In this document: positions 46,011 to 56,495 of the stretch, one piece after another
Layout of the letters: every line of letters starts with the position of its first letter
How positions within the stretch are numbered: position 1 is the stretch's first letter
NCBI RefSeq assembly: GCF_036014175.1
Contig: NZ_CP107917.1
Coordinates: 2,914,001 to 2,978,000, forward strand
Source: Streptomyces sp. NBC_00443
GTDB taxonomy: Bacteria; Actinomycetota; Actinomycetes; Streptomycetales; Streptomycetaceae
Length of the DNA: 64,000 nucleotides
Direction: 5' to 3'
The notes under the pieces: generated by a model
The model's database searches: none
Seen by the model: only the letters and a program-made list of their open reading frames with translations
Told to the model about the DNA's origin: nothing
Position numbers and translations under genes: made by a program

Positions 46011-46888
46011 GGCAGCGCCTTGCGGGCGGTCGCGAACCTCGGGCGGTTGTTGAGGTCGGGGTGGTCGGCCGCGTCGGCCCAGCCCCGCTCCTCGGTGAAG
46101 ATCCACGGCACCTGGCCGCCCTGGGTGTCGGCGTGCTCGATGACGACGACCCCGCCGGGACGGAGGAGACGGTGGGCGGTGCGCTCCAGGCCCCGGATGA
46201 GATCGAGGCCGTCCTCCCCTGAGAACAGGGCGAGTTCGGGATCGTAGTCCCGCGCCTCGGGAGCGACGTACTCCCATTCGGTGAGCGGGATGTAGGGCGG
46301 GTTGGAGATGACCAGGTCGACCTGGCCGTCGAGGTCGGGGAAGGCGTCCAGGGCGTTGCCCTGACGCAGGTCGACCCTGGACCCCTCGACGTTCTTGCGC
46401 GTCCACTGCAGGGCGTCCTCGGACAGCTCCACGGCGTGCACGCGGGAGCGCGGGACCTCCTGGGCGAGGGCGAGCGCGATGGCGCCGGAGCCGGTGCACA
46501 GGTCGACGATGCAGGGCTCGACGACGTCCATCGCGCGCACTGCGTCTATGGCCCAGCCGACCACCGACTCGGTCTCGGGGCGGGGCACGAACACCCCGGG
46601 CCCGACTTGGAGTTCGAGATACCGGAAGTAGGCCCGCCCGGTGATGTGCTGCAGCGGCTCGCGCTGCTCACGGCGGGCGATGACCTCCCAGTAGCGGGCG
46701 TCGAAGTCCGAGTCCTTCACGGAGTGCAGCTCGCCCCGCTTCACGCCGTGCACGAACGCGGCGAGCTCCTCCGCGTCGGTGCGCGGCGAGGGCACGCCGG
46801 CGTCGGCCAGCCGCTGGGTGGCCTGTGCCACCTCCGCGAGCAGCACGCTGCGGGGGCTTGAGGGTCGCCCCCCAATGAATTGCTGCAC
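46007..46888 (-). CDS. prmC: Release-factor glutamine methyltransferase PrmC (HemK)
   Basis: A 293-residue SAM-dependent methyltransferase that methylates the Gln of the GGQ motif in RF1/RF2. The substrate-binding N-terminal helical domain covers about 1-85; the Rossmann part has DLCTGSGAIALALA and the catalytic VISNPPYIP. GTG 46888 is preferred because GGAGG lies six bases upstream, though it adds 14 residues to the conserved start. It directly follows its target gene prfA (47 bases). Confidence 0.94.
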   Translation of the reverse strand: MQQFIGGRPSSPRSVLLAEVAQATQRLADAGVPSPRTDAEELAAFVHGVKRGELHSVKDSDFDARYWEVIARREQREPLQHITGRAYFRYLELQVGPGVFVPRPETESVVGWAIDAVRAMDVVEPCIVDLCTGSGAIALALAQEVPRSRVHAVELSEDALQWTRKNVEGSRVDLRQGNALDAFPDLDGQVDLVISNPPYIPLTEWEYVAPEARDYDPELALFSGEDGLDLIRGLERTAHRLLRPGGVVVIEHADTQGGQVPWIFTEERGWADAADHPDLNNRPRFATARKALP

Positions 46889-46935
46889 GCAAGTCCTCCG
46901 TGTCGTACTCGTACGTGCGTACGTCCCTTACGTCG

Positions 46936-48012
<1,077 letters not shown>

Positions 48013-48116
48013 CTTTGGCTCCTGTGTAGGTACGACTGTGAAGGGCGGGCGACCAAAAACGCCGGTCCCGGCGCGCCTCGGTAGGGCGCGGCCGTGGACC
48101 GGCGAATTGGAGCTCG

Positions 48117-48341
48117 CTACTTCTTGGAGCCGGCAGGAGCCTTGCCGAAGCGGGCCTCGAAGCGGGCCACACGGCCACCGGTGTCGAGGATCTTCTGCTT
48201 ACCCGTGTAGAACGGGTGGCACTCGGAGCAGACCTCGGCGCGGATGGTGCCGCTGGAGATCGTGCTGCGGGTGGTGAACGACGCGCCACAGGTGCAGCTG
48301 ACCTGCGTCTCGACGTACTCGGGGTGGATGTCGCGCTTCAA
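48117..48341 (-). CDS. rpmE: 50S ribosomal protein L31, zinc-binding form
   Basis: A 74-residue ribosomal protein with the zinc ribbon Cys set (CTC at 16-18, CSEC at 37-40), hence the C+ form that also stores zinc. Starts MKRDIHPEY, the family N-terminus, with GGAGACACC-type ribosome-binding site. Zinc-free L31 paralogues usually replace it under Zur control; none is in the window. Confidence 0.97.
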   Translation of the reverse strand: MKRDIHPEYVETQVSCTCGASFTTRSTISSGTIRAEVCSECHPFYTGKQKILDTGGRVARFEARFGKAPAGSKK

Positions 48342-48502
48342 GGGTGTCTCCTAGTTTCGGGAGGGCGCCGGGTCGCTGCCGCGGGATGCGAGAGCGTGAA
48401 CCGGAACCGACGTACCAGTCTGCCAGGACTGGGGCCATCCCCCAAAACCGGGGGGAGGTGCGATCTATTCCCTGGACGCCAGGTGTGGGTACCGCGCGCC
48501 CC

Positions 48503-49636
48503 TCAGGGCGTCACCACACTGTTGGCGTCGCCCTTCGCCGTGCCCTTCGTGGCCGACTTCGGGATCGGCTTGTCGTTCTTCAGGGCCGTCCACACCTGCT
48601 TGGCCTGGGACTCGGCCACGATCACGCGGTTCGGGTCCGCCGGGTCGTACTGGACCGGCATCGTGACCATGTTCATGCTCTTGGAATCGATGCTCTTGAG
48701 GCCGTTGGCGAACGACATCAGGGAATTGACCGAGCCCAGGTCGGAGTCGGTGGTCACCGTCTTGGTGGCGGTGTTGGCCAGGTCGTAGAGCTTCTTCGGG
48801 TTGCCGAAGAGGTTGATGTCCTTGACCTGGTTGATCAGTGCCTTGATGAAGGCCTGCTGGAGCTGGATGCGGCCGAGGTCGGAGCCGTCGCCCACGCCGT
48901 GCCGGGTGCGGACCAGGCCGAGGGCCTGCTTGCCGGTGAGCTGGTGGGTACCGGCCGTGAGGTTGAGGTGGCTGTCGGGGTCGTTGATGGCCTTGGTGGT
49001 GGTGACCTCGACGCCGCCGAGCTTGTCGACCAGCTTCTGGAAGCCGGAGAAGTCGACCTCCAGATAGTGGTCCATGCGGATACCGGAGACGGACTCCACC
49101 GTCTTCACCGCGCAGGCCGCACCGCCCGTCGTGTACGCCGAGTTGAACATCACGTCGGAGTCGGCCGGGTACGTCTTGCCGTCCGTGTCGGTGCAGTCGG
49201 GCCGGTCGATGAGCGTGTCGCGCGGGATGGAGACGACGCTCGCCTTCTTGTGGCCCTTGTAGATGTGCAGGATCATCGCCGTGTCCGAGCGCGCGCTGCC
49301 GTCGTCGGCGCCGCCGCCGAGCTCCTTGTTGTTGCCGGAGCGGGTGTCCGAGCCGAGGACGAGGATGTTCTCCGAGCCGTTGTCGGCCTTCTCCGGCCGG
49401 TCGGTGCCGAGGGCCTGGTCGATGTCGACGCTCTTGAGGTTGCCGTTGAGCTTGAAGTACAGGTACCCCGCGCCGGTGCCGCCCAGGACGACGATCCCGG
49501 CGGCCGTCCAGGCCATGATCAGCAGGCCCTTGCGCTTGTCGCGCGGCTTGCGGCGGCGGCCCTTGGTGCGGCCACGTGGACCCTCGGTGCCGGTTTCGCC
49601 TGGTATGGCAGGCTCCGGCGTGCTCTCGGCGGACAC
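48503..49636 (-). CDS. LytR-CpsA-Psr (LCP) family cell-wall glycopolymer ligase
   Basis: A 377-residue membrane-anchored enzyme that attaches teichoic-acid-like polymers to peptidoglycan. The basic cytoplasmic N-terminus (RTKGRRRKPRDKRKG) precedes a helix at about 38-60; the LCP domain has VLGSDTRSG, VSIPRDTLIDRPD and the C-terminal LGLVRTRHGVGDGSDLGRIQLQQ-like segment with its conserved arginines. The start at ATG/GTG 49636 is at the Ser-Ala-Glu N-terminus. A weak C-run/G-run hairpin (48438-48456) follows the gene. Confidence 0.93.
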   Translation of the reverse strand: MSAESTPEPAIPGETGTEGPRGRTKGRRRKPRDKRKGLLIMAWTAAGIVVLGGTGAGYLYFKLNGNLKSVDIDQALGTDRPEKADNGSENILVLGSDTRSGNNKELGGGADDGSARSDTAMILHIYKGHKKASVVSIPRDTLIDRPDCTDTDGKTYPADSDVMFNSAYTTGGAACAVKTVESVSGIRMDHYLEVDFSGFQKLVDKLGGVEVTTTKAINDPDSHLNLTAGTHQLTGKQALGLVRTRHGVGDGSDLGRIQLQQAFIKALINQVKDINLFGNPKKLYDLANTATKTVTTDSDLGSVNSLMSFANGLKSIDSKSMNMVTMPVQYDPADPNRVIVAESQAKQVWTALKNDKPIPKSATKGTAKGDANSVVTP

Positions 49637-49762
49637 TGTGCTCCTCGGTTCTCGTCCGGTCGGTTACCCCCTGCTTTCAGGGTCAGGCGTGGCCATTTGG
49701 CCCGTACCACACCATCGTCACCCCGTCCGGTCAGACGGGGAAACTCGGAGAAGGGTTGCACA

Positions 49763-49804
49763 ACGGACCGTGCCCACCGCCTGCGAGCGGTGGGCACGGT
49801 CCGT
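49763..49804 (-). terminator. Intrinsic terminator after the serine protease gene
   Basis: A perfect 18-bp stem (49763-49780 with 49787-49804) with a six-base loop, 39 bases past the protease stop. It separates the protease from the LCP gene. Confidence 0.88.
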
Positions 49805-49842
49805 AGTCGGTGGGGCCGGGCAAACCGGCCTCACCTGCGATT

Positions 49843-51666
49843 TCAGCCGAAGATGTCGTACTGCTTGTAATCGGTTCCCACGGATCTTGCTGTGGTAAAG
49901 ATCTCGCTCGTGGCCTTGCCGGAACCCGGGTACAGATAGAGCGTGCCGGAGGAGTTGCGGGCCAGGAAGTCCGCCTTGCCGTCGCCGGTCACGTCACCGA
50001 CGGCGTCGAAGGCCGTGTAGCTCTCCCAGGTGCGCACCTTGACCCGGCCGGCGAAGGCTCCGGTGCCGGCCTTGCCGGTGCCCTTGAACAGATAGACGTG
50101 GCCGCCGGTCTTGCTGCGCGCGATCAGGTCGGTTCTGCCGTCGCCGGTGAAGTCGCCGTGGCCGCGCAGGGAGTTGTACTGGTTCCAGCCGGAGCCGGCC
50201 TTCACACGGGCGCCGAAGGTGCCGTTGCCCTTGCCCGGGTAGATCCACAGATAGCCGCCGGAGTCGACCGACAGCAGGTCGGGCAGATAGTCGCCGGTGA
50301 CGTCGCCCGGGGTGACGATGCGCGTGCGGGTCTTCCAGTTGTCGGCGAGCTGCTTGGTGGCCCAACTGCCGCTGGAGCGCACGAAGTGCGACCAGAACAG
50401 GTCGCCGTCGGAGCTGCGCCGGTACACCAGGTCCTGGTAGCCGTCCCGGTCGAGGTCGGTCTGCAGGACGACGTTGACGCCGTCCCAGTTGCCCCAGGAC
50501 TCGCGCGCCCCGAACGAGGTGCCGGCCGAGTCCTTCGAGTAGCCCGTCCTGCTGGAGGCGTTGCGCACCCAGAGGTCGGCCCGGTGGTCCCCGCTGAGGT
50601 TGGTGTCGTCGACGCGCGGGTAGGCGGCACCGACATAGCTCGTCACCTTGGCGAAGACGCTGTACGCGCCCTTGGCGACGCAGTGCTGCACACCCCAGGA
50701 GACGACACCGACGATCCGTCCGTTCACGACGAGCGGCCCGCCGGAGTCCCCGTTGCAGGCGGAGGTGGTGCCGCTGTCGCTGCCGCTCGCAGGCTTGCCC
50801 GCGCAGACCATGTGGCCCTTGACGAACTCGCCGCCGTAGTAGCCGGCACAGGTGCTGTCGGACTGGATGGGCAGCGTGGCCGTCTTCAGCGTCTGGGAGA
50901 TGTCCGGGCTGGTGGAGCTGGTACGGCCCCAGCCGTAGACCTTGGCGCTGGTCCCGGCGGCGTACGAGGTGGTGTCGCCGGACGTCGTCATGCGGATCGG
51001 CGTCGCCTTGACCGCGTTCGCCAGCGTGATGACGGCCATGTCGTTGTCGATCGTCGTCGAGTTGTACGACGGGTGGTACCACTGCCGGTGCGGCAGCGTG
51101 ACGGTGCCGCCGTGCAGGTCGCTGTTGCCGGCGGCGTCGGTGGTCGGCAGCTGGGCGGTGCCGGTGATGACGGCGCCGTAGTTGTGCCAGTCGTAGCCCT
51201 TGACGCAGTGCGCGGCGGTGAGGATCTTCGTCGGCGCGACGACGGCGCCCCCGCAGAAGAACCCGAGGTCGTCGGCCTCGTCGGCGGTGCCCTGGTCGTC
51301 GTGGTACCAGAGCTGGGCCATCCAGGGCGCCGAGGTGATGCCGGTCGTGGTGCCGCCGATGACCATGGGACTCACGGTGGAGTCGTCGGAGGAACCGCTG
51401 GTACTCGCGCCGAACGACGACTTCCCGGTCGTCTCCCCCGCGGTGTCGTCACCGGCGACGGCACCCGCGACCCGCCGCTCCAGCTCGGCGAGCGAGGCGG
51501 AGCTGGTGGCGGGCTTCACGGTGGGCCTGGGCAGCGCGGTCGCGGCCCCGGCGGACGAGGTCAGCAGCGCGGCGGCGACGGCCGCGGCGACACCGGCGGC
51601 GGCGACGGGCAGCCCGAAACGTATCCGGCGTCTGTGACGACCACTGCCGGACATGGTGGTGCTCAA
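49843..51666 (-). CDS. Secreted trypsin-like serine protease with VCBS/FG-GAP repeats
   Basis: A 607-residue exported protein. A twin-basic N-terminus and hydrophobic segment (about 17-42) form the signal peptide, followed by a propeptide of about 60 residues. The mature S1A domain begins at VIGG (102) with His153 (TAAHC), Asp209 (DNDMAVI) and Ser308 (CNGDSGGP). Beyond about 345 are five repeats with the D-x-D-x-D-G-x-x-D pattern (DLDRDGYQDLV, DVTGDGKADFL), as in calcium-binding FG-GAP/VCBS blades. Start is TTG 51666 or ATG 51654. The gene has its own strong terminator and interrupts the expected LCP-rho adjacency. Confidence 0.92.
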   Translation of the reverse strand: MSTTMSGSGRHRRRIRFGLPVAAAGVAAAVAAALLTSSAGAATALPRPTVKPATSSASLAELERRVAGAVAGDDTAGETTGKSSFGASTSGSSDDSTVSPMVIGGTTTGITSAPWMAQLWYHDDQGTADEADDLGFFCGGAVVAPTKILTAAHCVKGYDWHNYGAVITGTAQLPTTDAAGNSDLHGGTVTLPHRQWYHPSYNSTTIDNDMAVITLANAVKATPIRMTTSGDTTSYAAGTSAKVYGWGRTSSTSPDISQTLKTATLPIQSDSTCAGYYGGEFVKGHMVCAGKPASGSDSGTTSACNGDSGGPLVVNGRIVGVVSWGVQHCVAKGAYSVFAKVTSYVGAAYPRVDDTNLSGDHRADLWVRNASSRTGYSKDSAGTSFGARESWGNWDGVNVVLQTDLDRDGYQDLVYRRSSDGDLFWSHFVRSSGSWATKQLADNWKTRTRIVTPGDVTGDYLPDLLSVDSGGYLWIYPGKGNGTFGARVKAGSGWNQYNSLRGHGDFTGDGRTDLIARSKTGGHVYLFKGTGKAGTGAFAGRVKVRTWESYTAFDAVGDVTGDGKADFLARNSSGTLYLYPGSGKATSEIFTTARSVGTDYKQYDIFG

Positions 51667-51731
51667 GAAGGTCCCCCCAGAGACACAAGAGTAGGAAGGG
51701 GCGTACTGATACGCCCGTCCCTATCAGCGCC

Positions 51732-51772
51732 AAAGGCCGCTTCCCGTCACTGATTGACGGGAAGCGGCCTTT
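51732..51772 (-). terminator. Intrinsic terminator after rho
   Basis: A perfect 18-bp stem (51732-51749 with 51755-51772) with loop CTGAT; on the minus strand the stem ends in TTT. It lies 17 bases after the rho stop and before the protease start. Confidence 0.9.
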
Positions 51773-51788
51773 TCGGGGTCTCCTGTGC

Positions 51789-53798
51789 TCAGTCGCCGTT
51801 GCCGGGGGTCGGCGTCGTCTTCTGAATCTGCATCAGGAACTCGGCGTTCGACTTCGTCTGCTTCATCTTGTCGAGAAGCAGCTCGACCGCCTGCTGCTGG
51901 TCGAGTGCGTGCAGCACCCGGCGCAGCTTCCAGACGATGGCAAGCTCGTCGGGGGCGAGCAGGATCTCTTCCTTACGGGTACCGGACGCGTCGACGTCCA
52001 CCGCCGGGAAGATGCGCTTGTCGGCGAGCTTCCGGTCGAGCTTGAGCTCGGCGTTGCCGGTGCCCTTGAACTCCTCGAAGATCACCTCGTCCATGCGGGA
52101 CCCGGTGTCCACCAGCGCGGTGGCGAGGATGGTCAGCGAGCCACCGTCCTCGATGTTGCGCGCGGCACCGAAGAAGCGCTTCGGCGGGTACAGCGCGGTC
52201 GAGTCGACACCACCGGACAGGATGCGGCCCGAGGCGGGCGCGGCGAGGTTGTACGCACGGCCCAGACGCGTGATGGAGTCGAGCAGCACGACGACGTCGT
52301 GACCCAGCTCCACCAGTCGCTTCGCACGCTCGATGGCGAGCTCGGCGACCGTCGTGTGGTCCTCGGCCGGACGGTCGAAGGTCGAGGAGATGACCTCGCC
52401 CTTCACCGACCGCTGCATGTCGGTGACCTCTTCCGGACGCTCGTCGACGAGGACGACCATCAGGTGGCACTCGGGGTTGTTGTGCGTGATCGCGTTGGCG
52501 ATCGCCTGCATGATCATGGTCTTACCGGTCTTCGGCGGGGCCACGATCAGACCGCGCTGGCCCTTACCGATCGGCGACACGAGGTCGATGATGCGGGTGG
52601 TCAGCACGCCCGGGTCGGTCTCCAGACGGAGCCGGTCCTGCGGGTACAGCGGGGTGAGCTTGTTGAACTCCGGGCGGCCGCGGCCGTGTTCGGGCGCCAT
52701 GCCGTTGACGGAGTCCAGGCGGACCAGCGCGTTGAACTTCTCGCGCCGCTCGCCTTCCTTGGGCTGACGGACCGCACCGGTGATGTGGTCGCCCTTGCGC
52801 AGGCCGTTCTTGCGGACCTGGGCGAGGGAGACGTACACGTCGTTGGGGCCCGGCAGGTAGCCCGACGTACGGATGAAGGCGTAGTTGTCGAGGATGTCCA
52901 GGATGCCCGCGACCGGGATCAGGACGTCGTCTTCGTTGATCTGCGGCTCCGTGGCGATGTCGTCACGGCCGCGACGGCCACGACGGTCGCGGTAACGCCC
53001 GCGACGGCCACGGCGGCCACCCTCGAAGTCGTCGTCGTCCTGCTGCTGCTGGCCACGGTCCTGACGACCGCCGCCCTGCTGCTGGTTCTGCTGCTGGCCA
53101 CGGTCCTGGCGGCCGCCACCCTGCTGGTCGTCGCCCTTGCGGCGGTCACCGCGGTCACCGCGGTCACCGCGGTCGCCACGGTCACGGTCGCGACCGCGCT
53201 CACGGCGGTCACGCCGACGGCCCTCGCCTCCCTCACCGGCGTCGCCCTTGGCGTCGCCCTGGGACTGTGCGGGCGTCTCGGCCTTCGGCTCGCTCTTCGC
53301 CTCGGCGGCGACCGTCTCGGGGGCGGCCGCGGGGGCACCGGCATCGGCGGTGGCACGACGACGGCGGCGCTCGGCCGGGGCGTCGTCGCTGGCCGGCTGA
53401 CCGGGAATCTCGATCTGCTGCTGGGCCACGGCCTTCTCGGCGGGGGCCTCAGCCGCCTTCTCCGCCTTCTTCTCGGCGTCTTCGCCGGTACGAGCCTTGG
53501 AGGTGGCGCGGCGCTTGGGCTTGGTCTCGGTGGCGGCCTCCGTCTTGGGAGCCGCGGCACCTCCTCCGGCCTGCGCCTCCTTGATGACCTCGATCAGCTG
53601 GCTCTTGCGCATGCGCGCCGTGCCCCTGATGCCGAGGCCGGATGCGACCTGCTGAAGCTCGGCCAGCACCATGCCCTCGAGGCCGGTACCGCGGCGCCGC
53701 CGGGAGCCGGCACCGCTGGCAGGCGCGGAGGCGTCCGTGGCGGGCGCGGCAGCTGTCTCCTCGACACGTGCGCCCATCAGATCGGTGGTGTCGCTCAC
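51789..53798 (-). CDS. rho: Transcription termination factor Rho
   Basis: A 669-residue RNA helicase. Rho_N helical domain at about 35-75 ([20 protein letters not shown]), then an actinobacterial insertion (about 76-290): first Ala/Glu/Lys-rich, then Arg/Asp/Gly/Gln-rich with [11 protein letters not shown] repeats. The RNA-binding CSD follows (about 295-375), then the RecA-like core with Walker [11 protein letters not shown], Walker [12 protein letters not shown] and Q-loop region. It starts at GTG 53798 after AAGGA. It ends in an intrinsic terminator. A 400-base leader precedes it. Confidence 0.97.
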   Translation of the reverse strand: MSDTTDLMGARVEETAAAPATDASAPASGAGSRRRRGTGLEGMVLAELQQVASGLGIRGTARMRKSQLIEVIKEAQAGGGAAAPKTEAATETKPKRRATSKARTGEDAEKKAEKAAEAPAEKAVAQQQIEIPGQPASDDAPAERRRRRATADAGAPAAAPETVAAEAKSEPKAETPAQSQGDAKGDAGEGGEGRRRDRRERGRDRDRGDRGDRGDRGDRRKGDDQQGGGRQDRGQQQNQQQGGGRQDRGQQQQDDDDFEGGRRGRRGRYRDRRGRRGRDDIATEPQINEDDVLIPVAGILDILDNYAFIRTSGYLPGPNDVYVSLAQVRKNGLRKGDHITGAVRQPKEGERREKFNALVRLDSVNGMAPEHGRGRPEFNKLTPLYPQDRLRLETDPGVLTTRIIDLVSPIGKGQRGLIVAPPKTGKTMIMQAIANAITHNNPECHLMVVLVDERPEEVTDMQRSVKGEVISSTFDRPAEDHTTVAELAIERAKRLVELGHDVVVLLDSITRLGRAYNLAAPASGRILSGGVDSTALYPPKRFFGAARNIEDGGSLTILATALVDTGSRMDEVIFEEFKGTGNAELKLDRKLADKRIFPAVDVDASGTRKEEILLAPDELAIVWKLRRVLHALDQQQAVELLLDKMKQTKSNAEFLMQIQKTTPTPGNGD

Positions 53799-54206
53799 GA
53801 AGGGTCCTTCCCTGGAGCGGACGTCGGCCTGTCTGGCTCGGCGACCGGTTGTGCTGTCCGGCTTCGGTCCCTGGTGTGTGGACCGTGCCGGGGCGGTGGT
53901 CCGCCAAAGCGGCGGAAGAAATTTCTGGTGATGACGGTTCCCAGAGCAGTGGCACGGAGTGTCTGTGTCACTCGGCTCGGTATCGCCGGTTCCGGAGCGT
54001 GCCCGGCAAGTCGCTCAGCGCCCGCGTACGAGGTACTGCCCGCGTACGTCGTACGGAACACAGTGCGGCTTGGGAGGCTCCCGGAAGAATGTCTGTCCCC
54101 GACGGGGACAACAAGCACCTCGCCATGGTGGGGTCGGGTGCAGACTTGAGGTTAACACTACCGGATCCAACAAACATTCCCCCTCTCGAAATCCGGCAAC
54201 CGAGTG
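53799..54206 (-). promoter_or_regulatory. Long 5' region of rho
   Basis: About 408 bases with no supported gene. On the minus strand, GTTAACCTCAAGTCTGCACC (near 54142-54160) resembles sequence I remember upstream of other Streptomyces rho genes. GCCCGCGTACG occurs twice (about 54019 and 54037), and a small hairpin (53900-53916) lies nearer the gene. Rho autoregulation through a long leader is known in other bacteria; here it is inference. Confidence 0.4.
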
Positions 54207-55124
54207 TCAGGTCGCAAGCGGCAGCACGCTCGCTCCCTGGGCATCCAGCTCAAGCCGGTTCGCGGCCCAGCCGTCGCCTGCCAGATGAGCCACCTTGTCG
54301 GCGCTGTCGTGATCCGCCAGCGCCAGAACGGTGGGACCCGCGCCGGAGATGACGGCCGGCACCCCGTCGGCCCGCAGCCGCTCCACCAGCGCCGCGCTCT
54401 CCGGCATGGCGGGCGCGCGGTACTCCTGGTGGAGACGGTCCTCGGTGGCCGGCAGCAGCAGCTCGGGGCGCCTGGTCAGCGCCTCTACGAGCAGGGCGGC
54501 GCGGCCCGCGTTGGTGGCCGCGTCGACATGCGGCACGGTGCGCGGGAGCAGGCCGCGCGCGGTCTCGGTGAGCACCGGCTTTCCGGGCACGAAAACCACC
54601 GGAACGATGGAATCGGCCGGCTGCATCCTGATCCCCCGCGCGGCACCCGCCTCCATCCAGGAGAGGGTGAACCCGCCGAGCAGACACGCCGCCACGTTGT
54701 CGGGGTGACCCTCGATCTCGGTGGCGAGCTCCAGCAGGGCCGGGTCGTCGAGCTTGGCCTCGCCGCCTATGGTCACGGCGCGCGCGGCGACGATGCCGGC
54801 GCAGATGGCGGCCGAGGAGGAACCGAGGCCCCGGCCGTGCGGGATGCGGTTGGCGCAGACGATCTCAAGTCCGCGCGGCTGGCCGCCGAGCAGATCGAAG
54901 GCGGTACGCAGGGAACGTACGAGAAGGTGGCTTTCATCACGCGGCAGCGTCTCGCTGCCCTCACCCGCGATGTCGATGTGGAGCCCGGAGTCGGCCACCC
55001 GGACGACGACGTCGTCGTAGAGCCCCAGCGACAGGCCCAGGGCGTCGAAGCCCGGGCCGAGGTTGGCGCTGGTGGCGGGGACGCGCACCCGGACGGCGGC
55101 GGCGCGGAACGCTGGACCGGCCAT
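54207..55124 (-). CDS. thrB: Homoserine kinase
   Basis: A 305-residue GHMP kinase that phosphorylates homoserine in threonine synthesis. It has VPATSANLGPGFDALGLSLG near the N-terminus, the ATP-binding PHGRGLGSSSAAI loop, and the C-terminal AVISGAGPTVLAL motif. ATG 55124 (MAGPAFRAAAVRV) has AAGGAGA 11 bases upstream. Last gene of the hom-thrC-thrB series, separated from thrC by about 300 bases. Confidence 0.96.
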   Translation of the reverse strand: MAGPAFRAAAVRVRVPATSANLGPGFDALGLSLGLYDDVVVRVADSGLHIDIAGEGSETLPRDESHLLVRSLRTAFDLLGGQPRGLEIVCANRIPHGRGLGSSSAAICAGIVAARAVTIGGEAKLDDPALLELATEIEGHPDNVAACLLGGFTLSWMEAGAARGIRMQPADSIVPVVFVPGKPVLTETARGLLPRTVPHVDAATNAGRAALLVEALTRRPELLLPATEDRLHQEYRAPAMPESAALVERLRADGVPAVISGAGPTVLALADHDSADKVAHLAGDGWAANRLELDAQGASVLPLAT

Positions 55125-55430
55125 CGCTTGATGACTCTCCTTGAGCTGCGTGATTGTCGAAGACATTCGATGACGTACGAGAACCCCTGGGGCCGCTTCC
55201 GGGCCGCGGAGACGGCGCGGCACCGCACCCCATGCGGAGGCATATGCGGCGGGCGGGTTCGGTACAGCCTATCGAAGGTAGGTTCTGTGGCGACATAGGG
55301 CGCACAGGAGGCGCACGATGCGTGTCGTATGCCCCCTGTGCACCCTTGTCGGGAAGTACCCCAGGCAAGCGCCCTCGTACTCGCGGACGCGAGCCCCGTA
55401 CGACGGGGTGTGGCCCGCTTACGCCCGTGC
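55125..55430. other. thrC-thrB intergenic region
   Basis: About 306 bases without a convincing gene. An imperfect inverted repeat (about 55261-55290) might be a terminator or attenuator. Such a gap within a biosynthetic series suggests that thrB has its own promoter. Confidence 0.4.
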
Positions 55431-56489
55431 TTACGCCAGCCCGAGCCGCTCGGCCGCCGTCGCCGCGTCGACCGGGACGGTGACGGGCTGCGGGGCGCCG
55501 GCGACGGCCCAGTCGGGGTCCTTGAGGCCGTTGCCGGTGACGGTGCAGACGATGCGCTGGCCCGGGTCGACCTTGCCCTGCTCGGCGGCCTTCAGCAGAC
55601 CGGCGACGGACGCGGCGGACGCGGGCTCGACGAAGACGCCCTCCTGTGCGGCCAACAGCCGGTAGGCGCGCAGGATTTCACGGTCCGTCACCTCGTCGAT
55701 GGACCCGCCGGACTCGTCCCTCGCGGCGAGCGCGAACTGCCAGGACGCCGGGTTGCCGATACGGATCGCGGTGGCGATGGTCGACGGGTCCTTGACGACC
55801 TCGCCGCGCACGATGGGCGCGGAGCCGGAGGCCTGGAAACCCCACATGCGCGGGGTCCGCTTCGAGACACCGTCGGCGGCGTACTCCTTGTAGCCCTTCC
55901 AGTACGCGGTGATGTTGCCCGCGTTGCCGACCGGCAGGACGTGGATGTCGGGGGCGTCGCCCAGCATGTCCACGATCTCGAAGGCGGCCGTCTTCTGCCC
56001 TTCGATACGCGCCGGGTTGACCGAATTGACCAGCGCCACGGGGTAGTTGTCGCTCAGCGCCCGGGCGAGCGTGAGGCAGTCGTCGAAGTTGCCGTCCACC
56101 TGGAGGATCTTCGCGCCGTGCACCAGGGCCTGGCCCATCTTGCCGAGCGCGATCTTGCCCTGCGGGACGAGAACGGCCGAAACCATGCCCGCGCGGACGG
56201 CGTAGGCCGCGGCCGAGGCCGACGTGTTGCCGGTGGAGGCGCAGATGACGGCCTTCGCGCCCTCCTCCTTGGCACGCGTGATGGCCATGGTCATGCCGCG
56301 GTCCTTGAAGGAGCCGGTCGGGTTCGCACCCTCAACCTTGAGGTGGACCTCGCAGCCCGTGCGCTCGGAGAGCACCTGCGCGGGTACGAGGGGCGTGCCG
56401 CCCTCGCGGAGCGTCACGACCGGCGTGGTGTCGGAGACGGGCAGCCGGTCCCGGTACTCCTCGATGATTCCGCGCCACTGGTGGGTCAT
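55431..56489 (-). CDS. thrC: Threonine synthase
   Basis: A 352-residue PLP-dependent fold-type II enzyme converting phosphohomoserine to threonine. The PLP Lys is in [12 protein letters not shown], with the phosphate-binding loop [12 protein letters not shown]. The short form is typical of actinobacteria. It lies six bases after hom, so the two are co-transcribed and probably coupled. Confidence 0.97.
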   Translation of the reverse strand: MTHQWRGIIEEYRDRLPVSDTTPVVTLREGGTPLVPAQVLSERTGCEVHLKVEGANPTGSFKDRGMTMAITRAKEEGAKAVICASTGNTSASAAAYAVRAGMVSAVLVPQGKIALGKMGQALVHGAKILQVDGNFDDCLTLARALSDNYPVALVNSVNPARIEGQKTAAFEIVDMLGDAPDIHVLPVGNAGNITAYWKGYKEYAADGVSKRTPRMWGFQASGSAPIVRGEVVKDPSTIATAIRIGNPASWQFALAARDESGGSIDEVTDREILRAYRLLAAQEGVFVEPASAASVAGLLKAAEQGKVDPGQRIVCTVTGNGLKDPDWAVAGAPQPVTVPVDAATAAERLGLA

Positions 56490-56495
56490 TGCTGG

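Noticed and set aside
55318-55665. Small plus-strand ORF starting MRVVCPLCTL
   Set aside because: Most of it lies antisense within thrC and becomes low-complexity; the Cys-containing start alone is not enough.
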